Of a stretch of 64,000 bases of DNA, positions 1 to 8,690 are shown in pieces (the first letter of the stretch is position 1; each line of letters opens with the position of its first letter). The stretch is taken from assembly GCA_934716995.1 (NCBI GenBank), contig CAKUYO010000002.1, forward strand, positions 62,001 to 126,000, written 5' to 3'. The position numbers and the translations under genes are program-made. Source of the DNA: an uncultured Bacteroidales bacterium. GTDB lineage: Bacteria; Bacteroidota; Bacteroidia; Bacteroidales; Paludibacteraceae. The notes under the pieces were generated by a model. The model was not told the origin of the DNA. It saw only the letters and a program-made list of their open reading frames with translations, and made no database searches.

Positions 1-113
1 CACTTGGTAACGCGCACATTGTGAATCATACCGCTCACCGTGATAGTATCACCGGGCTTGCAGTTGTCAATCGTGGTCTTGGCAGCGTTATGTTGTGTCA
101 AATCAAGTAACAT
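1..113 (-). CDS. 5' end of an unidentified gene, possibly an OB-fold aminoacyl-tRNA synthetase
   Basis: Only the first 37 codons are in the window; the ATG is at 113-111 and the frame is open to the edge. The translation has a short leader, then PGDTITVSGMIHNVRV, which resembles the first strands of the OB-fold anticodon-binding domain of Asp/Asn-type class II tRNA synthetases (pattern G-W/M-x-H-x-x-R). That assignment is inference from a short match. The gene lies downstream of the ribosomal array on the same strand, separated from it by a strong hairpin, so it probably has its own promoter in 114-300; no TAnnTTTG box was found there. Confidence 0.45.
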   Translation of the reverse strand, partial: MLLDLTQHNAAKTTIDNCKPGDTITVSGMIHNVRVTK

Positions 114-300
114 AATTTGCTATTTTTGATATTACTCTATTTTGATATTACTTTTTTCTACTATCTACTTACTCTATCCTACCCTTACCGTATTTATGCC
201 GCACATAGCGTTTCTCCTATTTGCATATTAGCAGTATTTTTTCACCATAATACGGTTGCACTAATACGGTTGTACTTGCAAACGGGTAGATATAAAAGTC

Positions 301-350
301 AAGGAGCAAGGAGCAAAGACGATTGTGTGTGTCTTTATTCCTTGCTCCTT
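301..350 (-). terminator. Terminator of the ribosomal protein array
   Basis: Bases 301-320 pair with 331-350 over 20 bp with one mismatch and one G-U, around a 10-nt loop. On the minus strand the stem is followed by a T-rich run (gacttttata). It lies 19 bp past the rplQ stop, so it should end the rpsL-to-rplQ transcript. The rest of 114-368 is AT-rich and carries short direct repeats (ttttgatattac twice near 124-151, taatacggttg twice near 249-272); no gene is seen. Confidence 0.75.
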
Positions 351-368
351 GTTCCTTATTAAGAGAAA

Positions 369-851
369 TTACTCTGCTTTCGGAGCCTCAGTTGCCTCTG
401 CAGCAGCCTCCTCTACGCCCTCTTTCACTGCCTTCTTGCCGGCACGACGGGTAGCCTTCTTGGTGGCTTTCTTAGCCTCTTTGAGCATGTTGTCATTGTA
501 GTCAACCAACTCAATGATACACATCTCTGCAGCATCGCCCAAACGGAAACCTGTGCGGAGAATACGTGTGTAACCACCCGGACGGTTAGCGATCTTCTCG
601 CCTACGTTTTGGAACAACTCGGTAACTACCTCTTTCTGCTTCAGTTGGCTGAACGCAAGACGGCGGTTCGCCATATTATCCTCTTTCGCACGAGTGAGGA
701 TAGGCTCAACGTACATACGGAGAGCTTTTGCCTTAGCCAAAGTAGTCGAAATACGCTTGTGCATAATCAGCGAGCAAGCCATATTCGACATCAAAGCGGC
801 ACGATGGTTGGCTTTGCGGCTAAGATGATTGAATTTCTTATTATGTCTCAT
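369..851 (-). CDS. rplQ: 50S ribosomal protein L17
   Basis: 160 aa. The L17 core occupies about residues 1-120, starting MRHNKKFNHLSRKANHR and containing RPGGYTRIL near 92-100. After it comes a ~40-residue Lys/Ala/Glu-rich tail (KKATKKATRRAGKK) absent from the ~127-aa E. coli protein; low-complexity tails like this are common on Bacteroidota L17. It is the last gene of the alpha-operon part of the array, 54 bp after rpoA, with a terminator hairpin just downstream. Confidence 0.97.
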   Translation of the reverse strand: MRHNKKFNHLSRKANHRAALMSNMACSLIMHKRISTTLAKAKALRMYVEPILTRAKEDNMANRRLAFSQLKQKEVVTELFQNVGEKIANRPGGYTRILRTGFRLGDAAEMCIIELVDYNDNMLKEAKKATKKATRRAGKKAVKEGVEEAAAEATEAPKAE

Positions 852-905
852 AATAGTTTTATAAATTTAATAGTTGGGAACTACGGGGATCTCTCCCCTG
901 AAAAA

Positions 906-1898
906 TTACTCCGTAGTACGATAACGCGAGATATCCATACCAAATGCCAAACCGTTACGCTCAAGCAGTTCGTCCAACTCGGTAAGTGATTTCTTACCGA
1001 AGTTACGGAACTTCAGCAGGTCGGAACGATGATACTTGACCAACTCGCCCAAAGTCTCCACCTCTGCTGCTTTCAGACAGTTGAGTGCACGGACACTAAG
1101 ATCCATATCCTGAAGTTTCTGGTTGAGCAACTGACGCATACGCAGCATCTCCTCATCAAGCGCGCTATTGTTCTTCTTTGTGTCTTCCTCAAGAACGATA
1201 CGCTCGTCCGAGAAAAGCATAAAGTGGTAAATCAGAATTTTAGCAGCCTCAGTAAGTGCCTTCTGCGGGGTGATAGAGCCATCGGTGGTAATCTCGATAG
1301 TCAGTTTCTCGTAGTCGGTACGTTGCTCGACACGGAACTGGTCAACCGAAATCATAACATTACGGATAGGCGTGTAGATGGAGTCGATAGCGAGCACGCC
1401 GATAGGATCATCGGCATGACGGTTCTCGTCTCCGGGTACGTAGCCACGTCCCTTATTGATAGTCAGTTCTATCTCAAAATCTGCCACCTCGTCCATCTCT
1501 GCGAGTTGGAGGTCAGGATTGAGGACTTCGAAGTTCTGGAGAGCCGAGTTCAACTCACCCGCCAGGAATGCTTTCGCATTCGAGACATGGAGTTTAACGG
1601 TTTCACCATTGGCTTCAGAGCCTTCCTTGCGGATGAAGCGAACCTGTTTGAGGTTGAGAATGAGATTAGTTACATCTGTGATGACACCGGGGATAGTAGC
1701 AAATTCATGATCAATACCGCTGATCTTGACAGCGCAAATAGCATACCCCTCCAGCGAGCCAAGCAGCACGCGGCGGATAGCATTGCCTATCGTAATACCA
1801 TACCCCGGTTCGAGAGGACGAAATTCGAAAGTACCTTTCGTCGCACTCGAATCCAACATTATCACCTTGTCAGGTTTGATGAAATCTAATATTGCCAT
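906..1898 (-). CDS. rpoA: DNA-directed RNA polymerase subunit alpha
   Basis: 330 aa, the normal length. The N-terminal dimerisation domain (about 1-235) carries LEPGYGITIGNAIRRVLLGS, the helix that nucleates RNA polymerase assembly. After a linker, the C-terminal domain (about 255-325) has LSVRALNCLKAAEVETLGEL and a GKKSLTEL helix-hairpin-helix that contacts UP elements and activators. It sits between rpsD and rplQ, the classic alpha-operon order, so polymerase alpha and ribosomal proteins are made together. Confidence 0.98.
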   Translation of the reverse strand: MAILDFIKPDKVIMLDSSATKGTFEFRPLEPGYGITIGNAIRRVLLGSLEGYAICAVKISGIDHEFATIPGVITDVTNLILNLKQVRFIRKEGSEANGETVKLHVSNAKAFLAGELNSALQNFEVLNPDLQLAEMDEVADFEIELTINKGRGYVPGDENRHADDPIGVLAIDSIYTPIRNVMISVDQFRVEQRTDYEKLTIEITTDGSITPQKALTEAAKILIYHFMLFSDERIVLEEDTKKNNSALDEEMLRMRQLLNQKLQDMDLSVRALNCLKAAEVETLGELVKYHRSDLLKFRNFGKKSLTELDELLERNGLAFGMDISRYRTTE

Positions 1899-1909
1899 GA
1901 ATTTAAAGT

Positions 1910-2518
1910 TTATTGTTTAGAGTACAACTCGACGATTAACTGCTCCTTGATATTCTCAGGAATCTCTTCGCGTTGCGGAACGTTGAGATACTTACCTGCC
2001 TTGTCAGCCTCGTTCCACTCCAACCAACTGTATTTGCTGTGGTTGAAACCTTCGAGAGAAGCAGCAATAACCTCAAGCGACTTAGCCTTTTCGCGAACAG
2101 CCACTACCTGACCGGGCTTTACCTGGTACGAGGGAATGTTTACCACCTTACCGTCAACGGTGATGTGACGGTGGCTAACCATCTGTCGTGCGGCTGCACG
2201 GGTAGGAGCGATACCGAGACGATAAACGATGTTATCCAAACGGCTCTCAAGGAGTTGGAGCAGAATCTCACCCGTAATACCCTTTGCACGCTGTGCTTGT
2301 GCAAACAGGAGACGGAACTGACGCTCAAGAACACCATAAGTGTACTTTGCTTTCTGCTTCTCTGCTAACTGAGTACCATACTCAGAATTCTTTTTACGAC
2401 GGTTAACGCCGTGTTGTCCCGGAGCATAGTTGCGTTTATCCAACACTTTGTCCGGACCGAAGATTGGTTCACCGAAACGACGTGCAATACGTGATTTTGG
2501 ACCTGTATATCTTGCCAT
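1910..2518 (-). CDS. rpsD: 30S ribosomal protein S4
   Basis: 202 aa. Begins MARYTGPKSRIARRFGEPIFG, as in C-minus (zinc-free) S4 proteins. The S4 RNA-binding domain is at about 92-155 (SRLDNIVYRLGIAPTRAAARQMVSHRHITVDG). S4 is a primary 16S rRNA binder that starts 30S assembly and, in other bacteria, represses the alpha operon by binding its mRNA. The gene is 11 bp from rpoA and 160 bp from rpsK; that longer gap holds no gene. Confidence 0.98.
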   Translation of the reverse strand: MARYTGPKSRIARRFGEPIFGPDKVLDKRNYAPGQHGVNRRKKNSEYGTQLAEKQKAKYTYGVLERQFRLLFAQAQRAKGITGEILLQLLESRLDNIVYRLGIAPTRAAARQMVSHRHITVDGKVVNIPSYQVKPGQVVAVREKAKSLEVIAASLEGFNHSKYSWLEWNEADKAGKYLNVPQREEIPENIKEQLIVELYSKQ

Positions 2519-2678
2519 AATTTTTTGTAAGTTAAAAGGGTTAGTGTTCTTCCTGCTACAAAACGCTTTTGTATCTATTACCCGACTGACTTTTGTTATC
2601 AGACCGTTCCTATTACTCGACCGGACGAAAACTTATCGCGGGTAAAGCGGTTTGTACCATCAGAACCATACTTAATGA

Positions 2679-3068
2679 TTAAACACGGCGACGTTTTGGA
2701 GGACGGCAGCCGTTGTGTGGCATAGGAGTAACGTCAATAATCTCAGTAACCTCGATACCTGCTGCAACGCAAGCACGGATTGCGGACTCACGACCTTGTC
2801 CCGGACCTTTAACGTATGCTTTCACTTTGCGGAGACCCAAGTCGTAAGCGACTTTGCCGCAATCTTGTGCAGCCATCTGCGCTGCATAAGGAGTATTCTT
2901 TTTGGAGCCACGGAAGCCCATCTTGCCTGCCGACGACCACGAGATAACCTGACCGTCTGCGTTAGCAATAGTAACGATAACATTGTTGAAAGAAGACATC
3001 ACGTGCAGTTGACCGACACCGTCAATCTTTACAACGCGCTTCTTAGCTGCAATTGCTTTCTTTGCCAT
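2679..3068 (-). CDS. rpsK: 30S ribosomal protein S11
   Basis: 129 aa. The S11 signature DVTPMPHNGCRPPKRRRV forms the C-terminus, with GPGQGRESAIRA near 90-101. S11 lines the 30S platform and contacts mRNA in the E-site region. Order rpsM-rpsK-rpsD is the standard alpha-operon order; 47 bp separate it from rpsM. Confidence 0.98.
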   Translation of the reverse strand: MAKKAIAAKKRVVKIDGVGQLHVMSSFNNVIVTIANADGQVISWSSAGKMGFRGSKKNTPYAAQMAAQDCGKVAYDLGLRKVKAYVKGPGQGRESAIRACVAAGIEVTEIIDVTPMPHNGCRPPKRRRV

Positions 3069-3115
3069 AATTTGATAGATATTATGTATTGATTTAACTT
3101 GCTAACCGCTGAAGA

Positions 3116-3496
3116 TTACTTCGTAGCCTTCTTCTTGTTAGCAACGGTTTTCTTTTTACCTTTGCGCGTACGAGCGTTGTTCTTCGTCGATTGACCACGA
3201 ACAGGCAAACCGAGACGATGACGAACTCCACGGTAACAACCGATATCCATCAAACGTTTGATGTTGAGTTGAGTTTCCGAACGAAGATCACCTTCCACTT
3301 TGTACTTAGCACCGATGATCTCACGGATTTTAGCTGCTTGGTCATCCGTCCAATCCTGTACCTTGATGCTTGGGTCAACGCCTGCCTCTGCCAGGATCTT
3401 CTTTGCGCTTGAACGACCTATTCCGTAGATGTAAGTCAAACCGACTTCACCGCATTTGTTCTGCGGCAGATCTACACCGACAATTCTTATAGCCAT
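3116..3496 (-). CDS. rpsM: 30S ribosomal protein S13
   Basis: 126 aa. Starts MAIRIVGVDLPQNKCGEVGL and includes the helix-two-turn-helix (IYGIGRSSAKKIL) and the basic C-terminal extension RGQSTKNNARTRKGKKKTVA that reaches toward the P-site tRNA. It is at the head of the alpha-operon block, downstream of rpmJ with an 86-bp gap. Confidence 0.98.
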   Translation of the reverse strand: MAIRIVGVDLPQNKCGEVGLTYIYGIGRSSAKKILAEAGVDPSIKVQDWTDDQAAKIREIIGAKYKVEGDLRSETQLNIKRLMDIGCYRGVRHRLGLPVRGQSTKNNARTRKGKKKTVANKKKATK

Positions 3497-3582
3497 AATT
3501 TTAAACTAAAGGATAAATTTGTTTTTAATTGTTTCTTAATTTAGAGAACTGATGTTCTTTGACCTATGGATTCCGATTGCGC

Positions 3583-3699
3583 TTATCCTTGACGCATCTT
3601 CATCTTCGGGTCTTTCTTGTTGATTACATACAAGTGGCCTTTGCGACGTACAATCTTGCAGTCTGCATTGCGCTTCTTGATAGATGCTCTAACTTTCAT
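3583..3699 (-). CDS. rpmJ: 50S ribosomal protein L36 (zinc-free type)
   Basis: 38 codons read by hand: MKVRASIKKRNADCKIV, then a middle part, ending DPKMKMRQG. This matches L36 from end to end. Of the Cys/Cys/Cys/His zinc ligands of standard L36 only one cysteine (residue 14) remains, so this is a C-minus form that should not bind zinc. It lies 20 bp after infA and before rpsM, its usual place. It is below the length at which genes are normally called. Confidence 0.93.
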   Translation of the reverse strand: MKVRASIKKRNADCKIVRRKGHLYVINKKDPKMKMRQG

Positions 3700-3719
3700 T
3701 GTTGTAGAGTTTTGTAGTT

Positions 3720-3938
3720 TTATTTATAACGGAACGAAATACGTCCTTTGGTTAAATCATAAGGACTCATCTCCACTTTCACACGGTCCCCAGCAAGGAT
3801 CTTGATGTAGTGCATACGCATCTTGCCTGAGATATGTGCCGTGATGAGCGGACCATTTTCGAGTTGAACGCGGAACATTGCATTCGAGAGAGCCTCGGTA
3901 ATGACGCCGTCCACTTCGATAGCATCTTGCTTTGCCAT
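3720..3938 (-). CDS. infA: Translation initiation factor IF-1
   Basis: 72 aa, a single S1-type OB fold, full family length. Begins MAKQDAIEVDGVITEALSNA and ends DLTKGRISFRYK, both diagnostic of IF-1. The protein blocks the A site of the 30S subunit during initiation. It lies 27 bp after map and 20 bp before rpmJ, in the secY-map-infA-rpmJ order usual for this phylum. Confidence 0.98.
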   Translation of the reverse strand: MAKQDAIEVDGVITEALSNAMFRVQLENGPLITAHISGKMRMHYIKILAGDRVKVEMSPYDLTKGRISFRYK

Positions 3939-3965
3939 ACTAAAAAACGTTGGATTTAACAGTGA

Positions 3966-4751
3966 TTAAATAAAACGGTCTCCCAAGACCTCCTTAATAT
4001 AGTCAAACGTAGAGAGGATGTCCGCTTTGCCATTGCGCACACAAACCGACAATTCGTAGTGTGCCGCAGGTTTGCGGTCAGCCGTACGTGCCGTCCAACC
4101 ATCTTCTTCGATAATGATATTGCGGCGTCCGAGACAGATCATCGGCTCAATAGCCAAAGTCATACCCGACTTGAGTACGATACCGTTGCCACGGCGTCCG
4201 TAGTTGCACACTTCAGGTTCTTCGTGCATCTCGCGTCCGATACCATGTCCGACGAACTCACGAACCACGGAATACCCCGCACGCTCGCAGTGCTCCTGAA
4301 TAGTAGCACCAATATCTCCCAAACGGCGGCCTGTAACAGCCTGGCCGATACCGAGATAAAGTGCTTCTTTGGTGGTACGCATCAGTTGCAGCGTCTCGGG
4401 TGCTACATTTCCGACCGGAAATGTGTAAGCACTATCAGAACAATATCCGTTCAGATTAATAACAGAATCCACAGAAACGATGTCGCCATCTTTCAGAATC
4501 TGTTTCTCGGAAGGAATACCATGTACAACCTGTTCATTGACCGAAGTACAAAGAGTAGCAGGATAGCCTTCGTAGCCAAGACAAGCGGGGACACCGCCAT
4601 TGTCCATAATAAACTCGTAGGCTATCTTATCCAACTTAGCGGTAGAAACACCCGGCTGAACAGCCTTTGCCACTTCGGCATAGGTTTTACCCAGCAAGAT
4701 ATTGCTCTCCCGCATGAGTTCTACTTCTTCGTCAGTCTTAAGGAAAATCAT
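3966..4751 (-). CDS. map: Type I methionine aminopeptidase
   Basis: 261 aa. A pita-bread-fold metallopeptidase that removes the N-terminal Met from nascent proteins. Visible signatures: HGIPSEKQILKDGDIVSVD, the metal-ligand region VGHGIGREMHEEPEVCNYG and the C-terminal MTLAIEPM segment with its glutamate ligand. It has no zinc-finger N-terminal extension. It lies 28 bp after secY, which links protein export and N-terminal processing within the ribosomal array. Confidence 0.97.
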   Translation of the reverse strand: MIFLKTDEEVELMRESNILLGKTYAEVAKAVQPGVSTAKLDKIAYEFIMDNGGVPACLGYEGYPATLCTSVNEQVVHGIPSEKQILKDGDIVSVDSVINLNGYCSDSAYTFPVGNVAPETLQLMRTTKEALYLGIGQAVTGRRLGDIGATIQEHCERAGYSVVREFVGHGIGREMHEEPEVCNYGRRGNGIVLKSGMTLAIEPMICLGRRNIIIEEDGWTARTADRKPAAHYELSVCVRNGKADILSTFDYIKEVLGDRFI

Positions 4752-4779
4752 CTTAAAAGATTACCAAATAAGTCCGTAA

Positions 4780-6120
4780 TTAGTAAGCCATCGCTCCCGA
4801 ACGACCTTTGATACGCATACCCGACTCAAAGAAACCATCGTAGTGGCGCATCAGCAAATGACTCTCAATCTGCTGGAGGGTATCCAAGATAACACCAACC
4901 ATAATCAGCAAAGAGGTACCGCCGAAGAACTGAGCAAAGCCCATGCTGACACCGCAAAGACGGGCGAAAGCAGGCAAAATAGCGATGATTGCCAAGAGAA
5001 TAGAACCGGGCAACGTGATACGCGACATAATCGTATCAATATACTCTGCCGTTTTCTTACCGGGTTTCACACCGGGGATAAATCCGTTGTTCAGTTTCAG
5101 GTTTTCCGCCATCTGAACAGGATTGATGATAATCGCGGTGTAGAAATAGGTGAAAGCGATGATAAGGATAGCAAAAACGAGATTGTACCAGAAGCCGTTG
5201 TTATCCATAAATGCTCTTACAAACGCATTGCTGCCGTCAGCACGGAAGCCGACAATAGCGATAGGAATAAACATAATGGCCTGAGCGAAGATGATAGGCA
5301 TTACGTTAGCAGCATTCACCTTGAGAGGAATGTACTGACGCACACCACCATATTGTTTATTACCCTGGATACGTTTTGCATATTGTACAGGAATCTTACG
5401 AGTACCTTGTACCAGCATAATTGCAAAAGCAAATACGAAGAGCAGAATTACGATCTCTGCAATGAAGACGATCAAACCGCCACCTGCATCGTTCAAACGA
5501 CTGGAGAACTCTTGGATGAGCGCACTCGGGAAACGCGCAATAATACCGATCAAGATGATAAAGGAAATACCGTTTCCTATACCACGATCGGTAATACGCT
5601 CACCCAACCACATCACAAACATTGAGCCTGCACAGAGGAGGATCGTAGAAGAAATCGTAAACCAGTTGAAACCGATAACCAACGGTTGACCTGCCTGCGC
5701 CATCTGTACCGAAAGGTTAACCAAGTAACTCGGTCCCTGGAACAGAAGGATAGCAACGGTCAGATAGCGCGTGATCTGGTTCATTTTCTGGCGTCCGGAT
5801 TCACCCTCTTTCTGCATTTTCTGGAAGTAAGGCACTGCAATGGTAAGCAGTTGGATTACGATAGAAGCAGAGATGTAAGGCATAATACCGAGCGCAAAGA
5901 TAGATGCATTGGAGAACGCACCACCGGAGAACATATCCAGAAGCGCCATCAAGCCGCCTGCTGTCTGCGAATGCAGAGCAGTAAGTGCCGTCGGGTCAAT
6001 ACCGGGAAGAACAATGAAGGAACCGAAACGATAGATAAGCACAAAAATAAATGTGGTAATCAACCGGTTGCGGAGATCCTCAATCTTCCAGATATTCTTA
6101 CATGTTTCGATAAATTTCAT
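4780..6120 (-). CDS. secY: Preprotein translocase subunit SecY
   Basis: 446 aa from the ATG at 6120; an upstream in-frame ATG at 6162 would add 14 residues not found in the family. Ten hydrophobic membrane segments are visible. The plug/first-loop region follows IYRFGSFIVLPGIDPTAL, and KPGKKTAEYIDTIMSRIT marks the large cytoplasmic loop that contacts SecA and the ribosome. SecY forms the inner-membrane channel with SecE and SecG. It sits between rplO and map. Confidence 0.97.
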   Translation of the reverse strand: MKFIETCKNIWKIEDLRNRLITTFIFVLIYRFGSFIVLPGIDPTALTALHSQTAGGLMALLDMFSGGAFSNASIFALGIMPYISASIVIQLLTIAVPYFQKMQKEGESGRQKMNQITRYLTVAILLFQGPSYLVNLSVQMAQAGQPLVIGFNWFTISSTILLCAGSMFVMWLGERITDRGIGNGISFIILIGIIARFPSALIQEFSSRLNDAGGGLIVFIAEIVILLFVFAFAIMLVQGTRKIPVQYAKRIQGNKQYGGVRQYIPLKVNAANVMPIIFAQAIMFIPIAIVGFRADGSNAFVRAFMDNNGFWYNLVFAILIIAFTYFYTAIIINPVQMAENLKLNNGFIPGVKPGKKTAEYIDTIMSRITLPGSILLAIIAILPAFARLCGVSMGFAQFFGGTSLLIMVGVILDTLQQIESHLLMRHYDGFFESGMRIKGRSGAMAY

Positions 6121-6188
6121 ACTTTGCGTTTTTTGCAGAAGTATTCCCGAACAGGTAATCAAACCTGCTCGGGAAACCTCTCAGTAAA

Positions 6189-6635
6189 TTAGATCTTAAC
6201 GATAGTACCACCGGCTGCCGTAATAGCCTCTTCAGCGGTTTTGCTGAATGCATTCGCCTCGACGGTCAATTTTGCGGTAAGGGTACCGTTGCCAAGAATT
6301 TTAACAAGGGTTGTCTTGTTGATGAAACCAGCCTCGTGAAGTTCGACCAATCCGATTTTCTCGAGATGTTTGGCATCAGCCAAAGCCTGAAGAGTAGAGA
6401 GATTGATAGCCTTGTACTCAACGCGGTTGATATTCTTGAAACCGAACTTAGGCAAACGACGTTGCATAGGCATCTGACCACCTTCGAACCCGATCTTCTT
6501 GGAGTAGCCCGAACGCGATTTTGCACCCTTATGACCACGGGTAGAAGTTCCACCGAGTCCCGAACCGGCACCACGACCGATACGTTTTGCGGTTTTCACC
6601 GAACCAGCAGCCGGAGTTAAATTATGTAATTCCAT
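6189..6635 (-). CDS. rplO: 50S ribosomal protein L15
   Basis: 148 aa. N-terminus MELHNLTPAAGSVKTAKRIG with the glycine-rich GRGAGSGLGGTSTRGHKGA loop, and EGGQMPMQRRLPKFGF near 50-65, are the L15 signatures. L15 threads into 23S rRNA late in 50S assembly. It is 12 bp after rpmD and 68 bp before secY. Confidence 0.98.
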   Translation of the reverse strand: MELHNLTPAAGSVKTAKRIGRGAGSGLGGTSTRGHKGAKSRSGYSKKIGFEGGQMPMQRRLPKFGFKNINRVEYKAINLSTLQALADAKHLEKIGLVELHEAGFINKTTLVKILGNGTLTAKLTVEANAFSKTAEEAITAAGGTIVKI

Positions 6636-6647
6636 TGCTTTTACGTA

Positions 6648-6824
6648 TTAATCAATTACTTTAACCAAATGTTTTACCTTCTCTACCATTCCGAGAATAG
6701 CAGGAGTAGCCTCGTGCTCCACGATGGCGTTGATTTTACGAAGACCGAGGGCTTCCATAGTAGCCTTCTGTACTTTCGGGCAGCGGATGATGCTGCGTAC
6801 TTGCTGAATCTTGATTGTAGCCAT
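6648..6824 (-). CDS. rpmD: 50S ribosomal protein L30
   Basis: 58 codons read by hand: MATIKIQQVRSIIRCPKVQK, then GLRKINAIVEHEATPAILGM, ending HLVKVID and TAA. This is full-length L30; Arg and the LGLRKI turn are conserved. It fits between rpsE (11 bp upstream) and rplO (12 bp downstream) and is transcribed with them. It is below the usual gene-calling length. Confidence 0.95.
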   Translation of the reverse strand: MATIKIQQVRSIIRCPKVQKATMEALGLRKINAIVEHEATPAILGMVEKVKHLVKVID

Positions 6825-6835
6825 AGTGATGAGAA

Positions 6836-7342
6836 TTATCCGTTAAACACTGTAGAGAGGCTTACGCCACGGTTCTGAGCCACTGTACGTGCGTCACGCA
6901 GTTCTGCGAGAGCGGCAACGGTAGCCTTGACGAGGTTGTGAGGGTTGGAAGAGCCTTTTGCCTTAGCGAGCACGTCGGTAACACCGACAGACTCAAGAAC
7001 GGCACGCATGGCACCACCGGCCTTCACACCGGTACCGTGAGTAGCGGGTTGGATATATACGCGAGCACCGCCGAACTTGGCATACTGCTCGTGAGGAATG
7101 GTACCATTAAGTACAGGCACTTGGATAAGGTTCTTTTTAGCGGACTCGGTAGCCTTTGCGATAGCAGCGGTAACCTCACCTGCTTTACCCAAACCATAAC
7201 CTACGATGCCGTTTCCGTCTCCTACAACAACGATGGCTGCAAATGTAAAGGTACGTCCACCTTTCGTAACTTTGGTTACGCGGTTAACTGCGACAAGGCG
7301 CTCCTTGAGTTCCAAGTCTTGTGTTGTTTTAACTCGATTCAT
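6836..7342 (-). CDS. rpsE: 30S ribosomal protein S5
   Basis: 168 aa. The dsRNA-binding-like N-terminal domain contains LVAVNRVTKVTKGGRTFTF, and the C-terminal domain has ARVYIQPATHGTGVKAGGAM and the SSNPHNLVKAT signature. S5 contributes to decoding fidelity and helicase activity at the mRNA entry site. It lies between rplR and rpmD in the spc-operon order. Confidence 0.98.
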   Translation of the reverse strand: MNRVKTTQDLELKERLVAVNRVTKVTKGGRTFTFAAIVVVGDGNGIVGYGLGKAGEVTAAIAKATESAKKNLIQVPVLNGTIPHEQYAKFGGARVYIQPATHGTGVKAGGAMRAVLESVGVTDVLAKAKGSSNPHNLVKATVAALAELRDARTVAQNRGVSLSTVFNG

Positions 7343-7357
7343 TGTTAGTCAGCGTGT

Positions 7358-7702
7358 TTAGAATTTGAGACCTGCTTCACGAGCAGCATCTGCCAATGAT
7401 TGAACTCGACCATGGTAGAGGTAGCCGTTACGATCGAACACAACCTCCTGAATGCCGGCTTTCTGTGCAGCCTCTGCAATCATTTTGCCTACCTGAGCGG
7501 CTTTCTCGCTCTTGGTCATTTTATCTTTAATTCCGAGAGATGAAGCATTAGCGAGTGTAACGCCCTTGGTATCATCAATTACTTGAGCGTAAATTTGGCT
7601 GTTGCTACGGAATACGGTCAGACGAGGACGCTCAGCAGTACCCGATACTTTGGTACGGATAGATGCTTTAATCTTAAGTCTTCTTGCAATTTTCTGATTC
7701 AT
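7358..7702 (-). CDS. rplR: 50S ribosomal protein L18
   Basis: 114 aa, the standard length. The basic N-terminus (MNQKIARRLKIKASIRTKVS) and RPRLTVFRSNSQIYAQVIDD identify L18, which with L5 and L25-type proteins binds 5S rRNA. The C-terminus GRVQSLADAAREAGLKF is typical. 16 bp after rplF and 15 bp before rpsE. Confidence 0.98.
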   Translation of the reverse strand: MNQKIARRLKIKASIRTKVSGTAERPRLTVFRSNSQIYAQVIDDTKGVTLANASSLGIKDKMTKSEKAAQVGKMIAEAAQKAGIQEVVFDRNGYLYHGRVQSLADAAREAGLKF

Positions 7703-7718
7703 AACTTATTCCTTTCTA

Positions 7719-8276
7719 TTATTTACCAGCCGATTTACCAGCCTTACGACGTACAACTTCACCTTGGAACTTAACACCCTTGCCTTTGTAAGGTTCAGGA
7801 CGACGGAACGAGCGAATCTTGGCACAAACCTGGCCAAGAAGTTGTTTGTCAGCCGACTCCAAGAAAATAAGCGGGTTCTGGTTACGCTCCGACTTGGTCT
7901 CTACCTTAATCTCTTTCGGCAAGCCGAGATAGATAGGGTGAGTATAACCCAAAGTAAGGTTCAGCACCTGCGGCTGGAGCATTTCCACGCGGAAACCGAC
8001 ACCGACAAGTTCGAGAACTTTCTTATAGCCATCGTGCACACCAACAACCATATTATGAATCAGCGCGCGATACAAACCATGTTTAGCGCGGCTTTCTTTT
8101 TCGTCATTCGGACGAGTAACGTGGCAAACGCCATCCTCAACAGTAACGGTAATCAGAGGGTCAACAGCCTGAGTGAGTTCCCCCTTAGGACCTTTTACGG
8201 TTACCACATTTTCAGGGCTAACGGTTACGGTTACGTCTGCAGGGATTGCGATAGGTAATTTACCAATTCTTGACAT
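7719..8276 (-). CDS. rplF: 50S ribosomal protein L6
   Basis: 185 aa with the two repeated L6 folds. MSRIGKLPIAIPADVTV opens the first, and the C-terminal PEPYKGKGVKFQGEVVRRKA is the L6 signature. L6 sits at the base of the L7/L12 stalk near the factor-binding site. 18 bp after rpsH. Confidence 0.98.
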   Translation of the reverse strand: MSRIGKLPIAIPADVTVTVSPENVVTVKGPKGELTQAVDPLITVTVEDGVCHVTRPNDEKESRAKHGLYRALIHNMVVGVHDGYKKVLELVGVGFRVEMLQPQVLNLTLGYTHPIYLGLPKEIKVETKSERNQNPLIFLESADKQLLGQVCAKIRSFRRPEPYKGKGVKFQGEVVRRKAGKSAGK

Positions 8277-8294
8277 AGTCTTCTCCTCCTTACA

Positions 8295-8690
8295 TTAATA
8301 AACATAACAAATAACCTCACCACCCAATTGCTGACCAAGGGCTTCCTTGTTGGTCATCACACCTTTCGAAGTAGAAAGGATAGCGATACCCAATCCGTTC
8401 AGTACGCGCGGCATCTCACGATAGCCCACATACTTACGAAGACCCGGGGTGGATACACGTTGCAAACTCTTGATGGCGTTAACTTTGTTAACGGGATCAT
8501 ACTTCAAGGCAATCTTGATAGTGCCCTGAGGTCCATCTTCCACGAACTTGTAAGAGAGGATATAACCTTTCTCAAACAAGATACGAGTGATCTCTTTCTT
8601 CAGATTCGAAGCAGGCACCTCAACTACGCGATGACCGGCTTTGATTGCATTTCTGAGACGAGTCAGATAATCTGCGATAGGATCTGTCAT
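8295..8690 (-). CDS. rpsH: 30S ribosomal protein S8
   Basis: 131 aa. Starts MTDPIADYLTRLRNAIKAGH and ends TSKGVMTNKEALGQQLGGEV plus ICYVY, both S8 hallmarks. S8 binds the central domain of 16S rRNA and in E. coli is the repressor of the spc operon. It follows an unusually long 366-bp gap after rpsN. Confidence 0.98.
   Translation of the reverse strand: MTDPIADYLTRLRNAIKAGHRVVEVPASNLKKEITRILFEKGYILSYKFVEDGPQGTIKIALKYDPVNKVNAIKSLQRVSTPGLRKYVGYREMPRVLNGLGIAILSTSKGVMTNKEALGQQLGGEVICYVY

Noticed and set aside
1029..1889. Long plus-strand ORFs opposite rpoA, fusA, argS, iorA, murA and nadE
   Set aside because: They are antisense shadows of highly conserved genes, common in GC-balanced coding DNA, without signal or family motifs.
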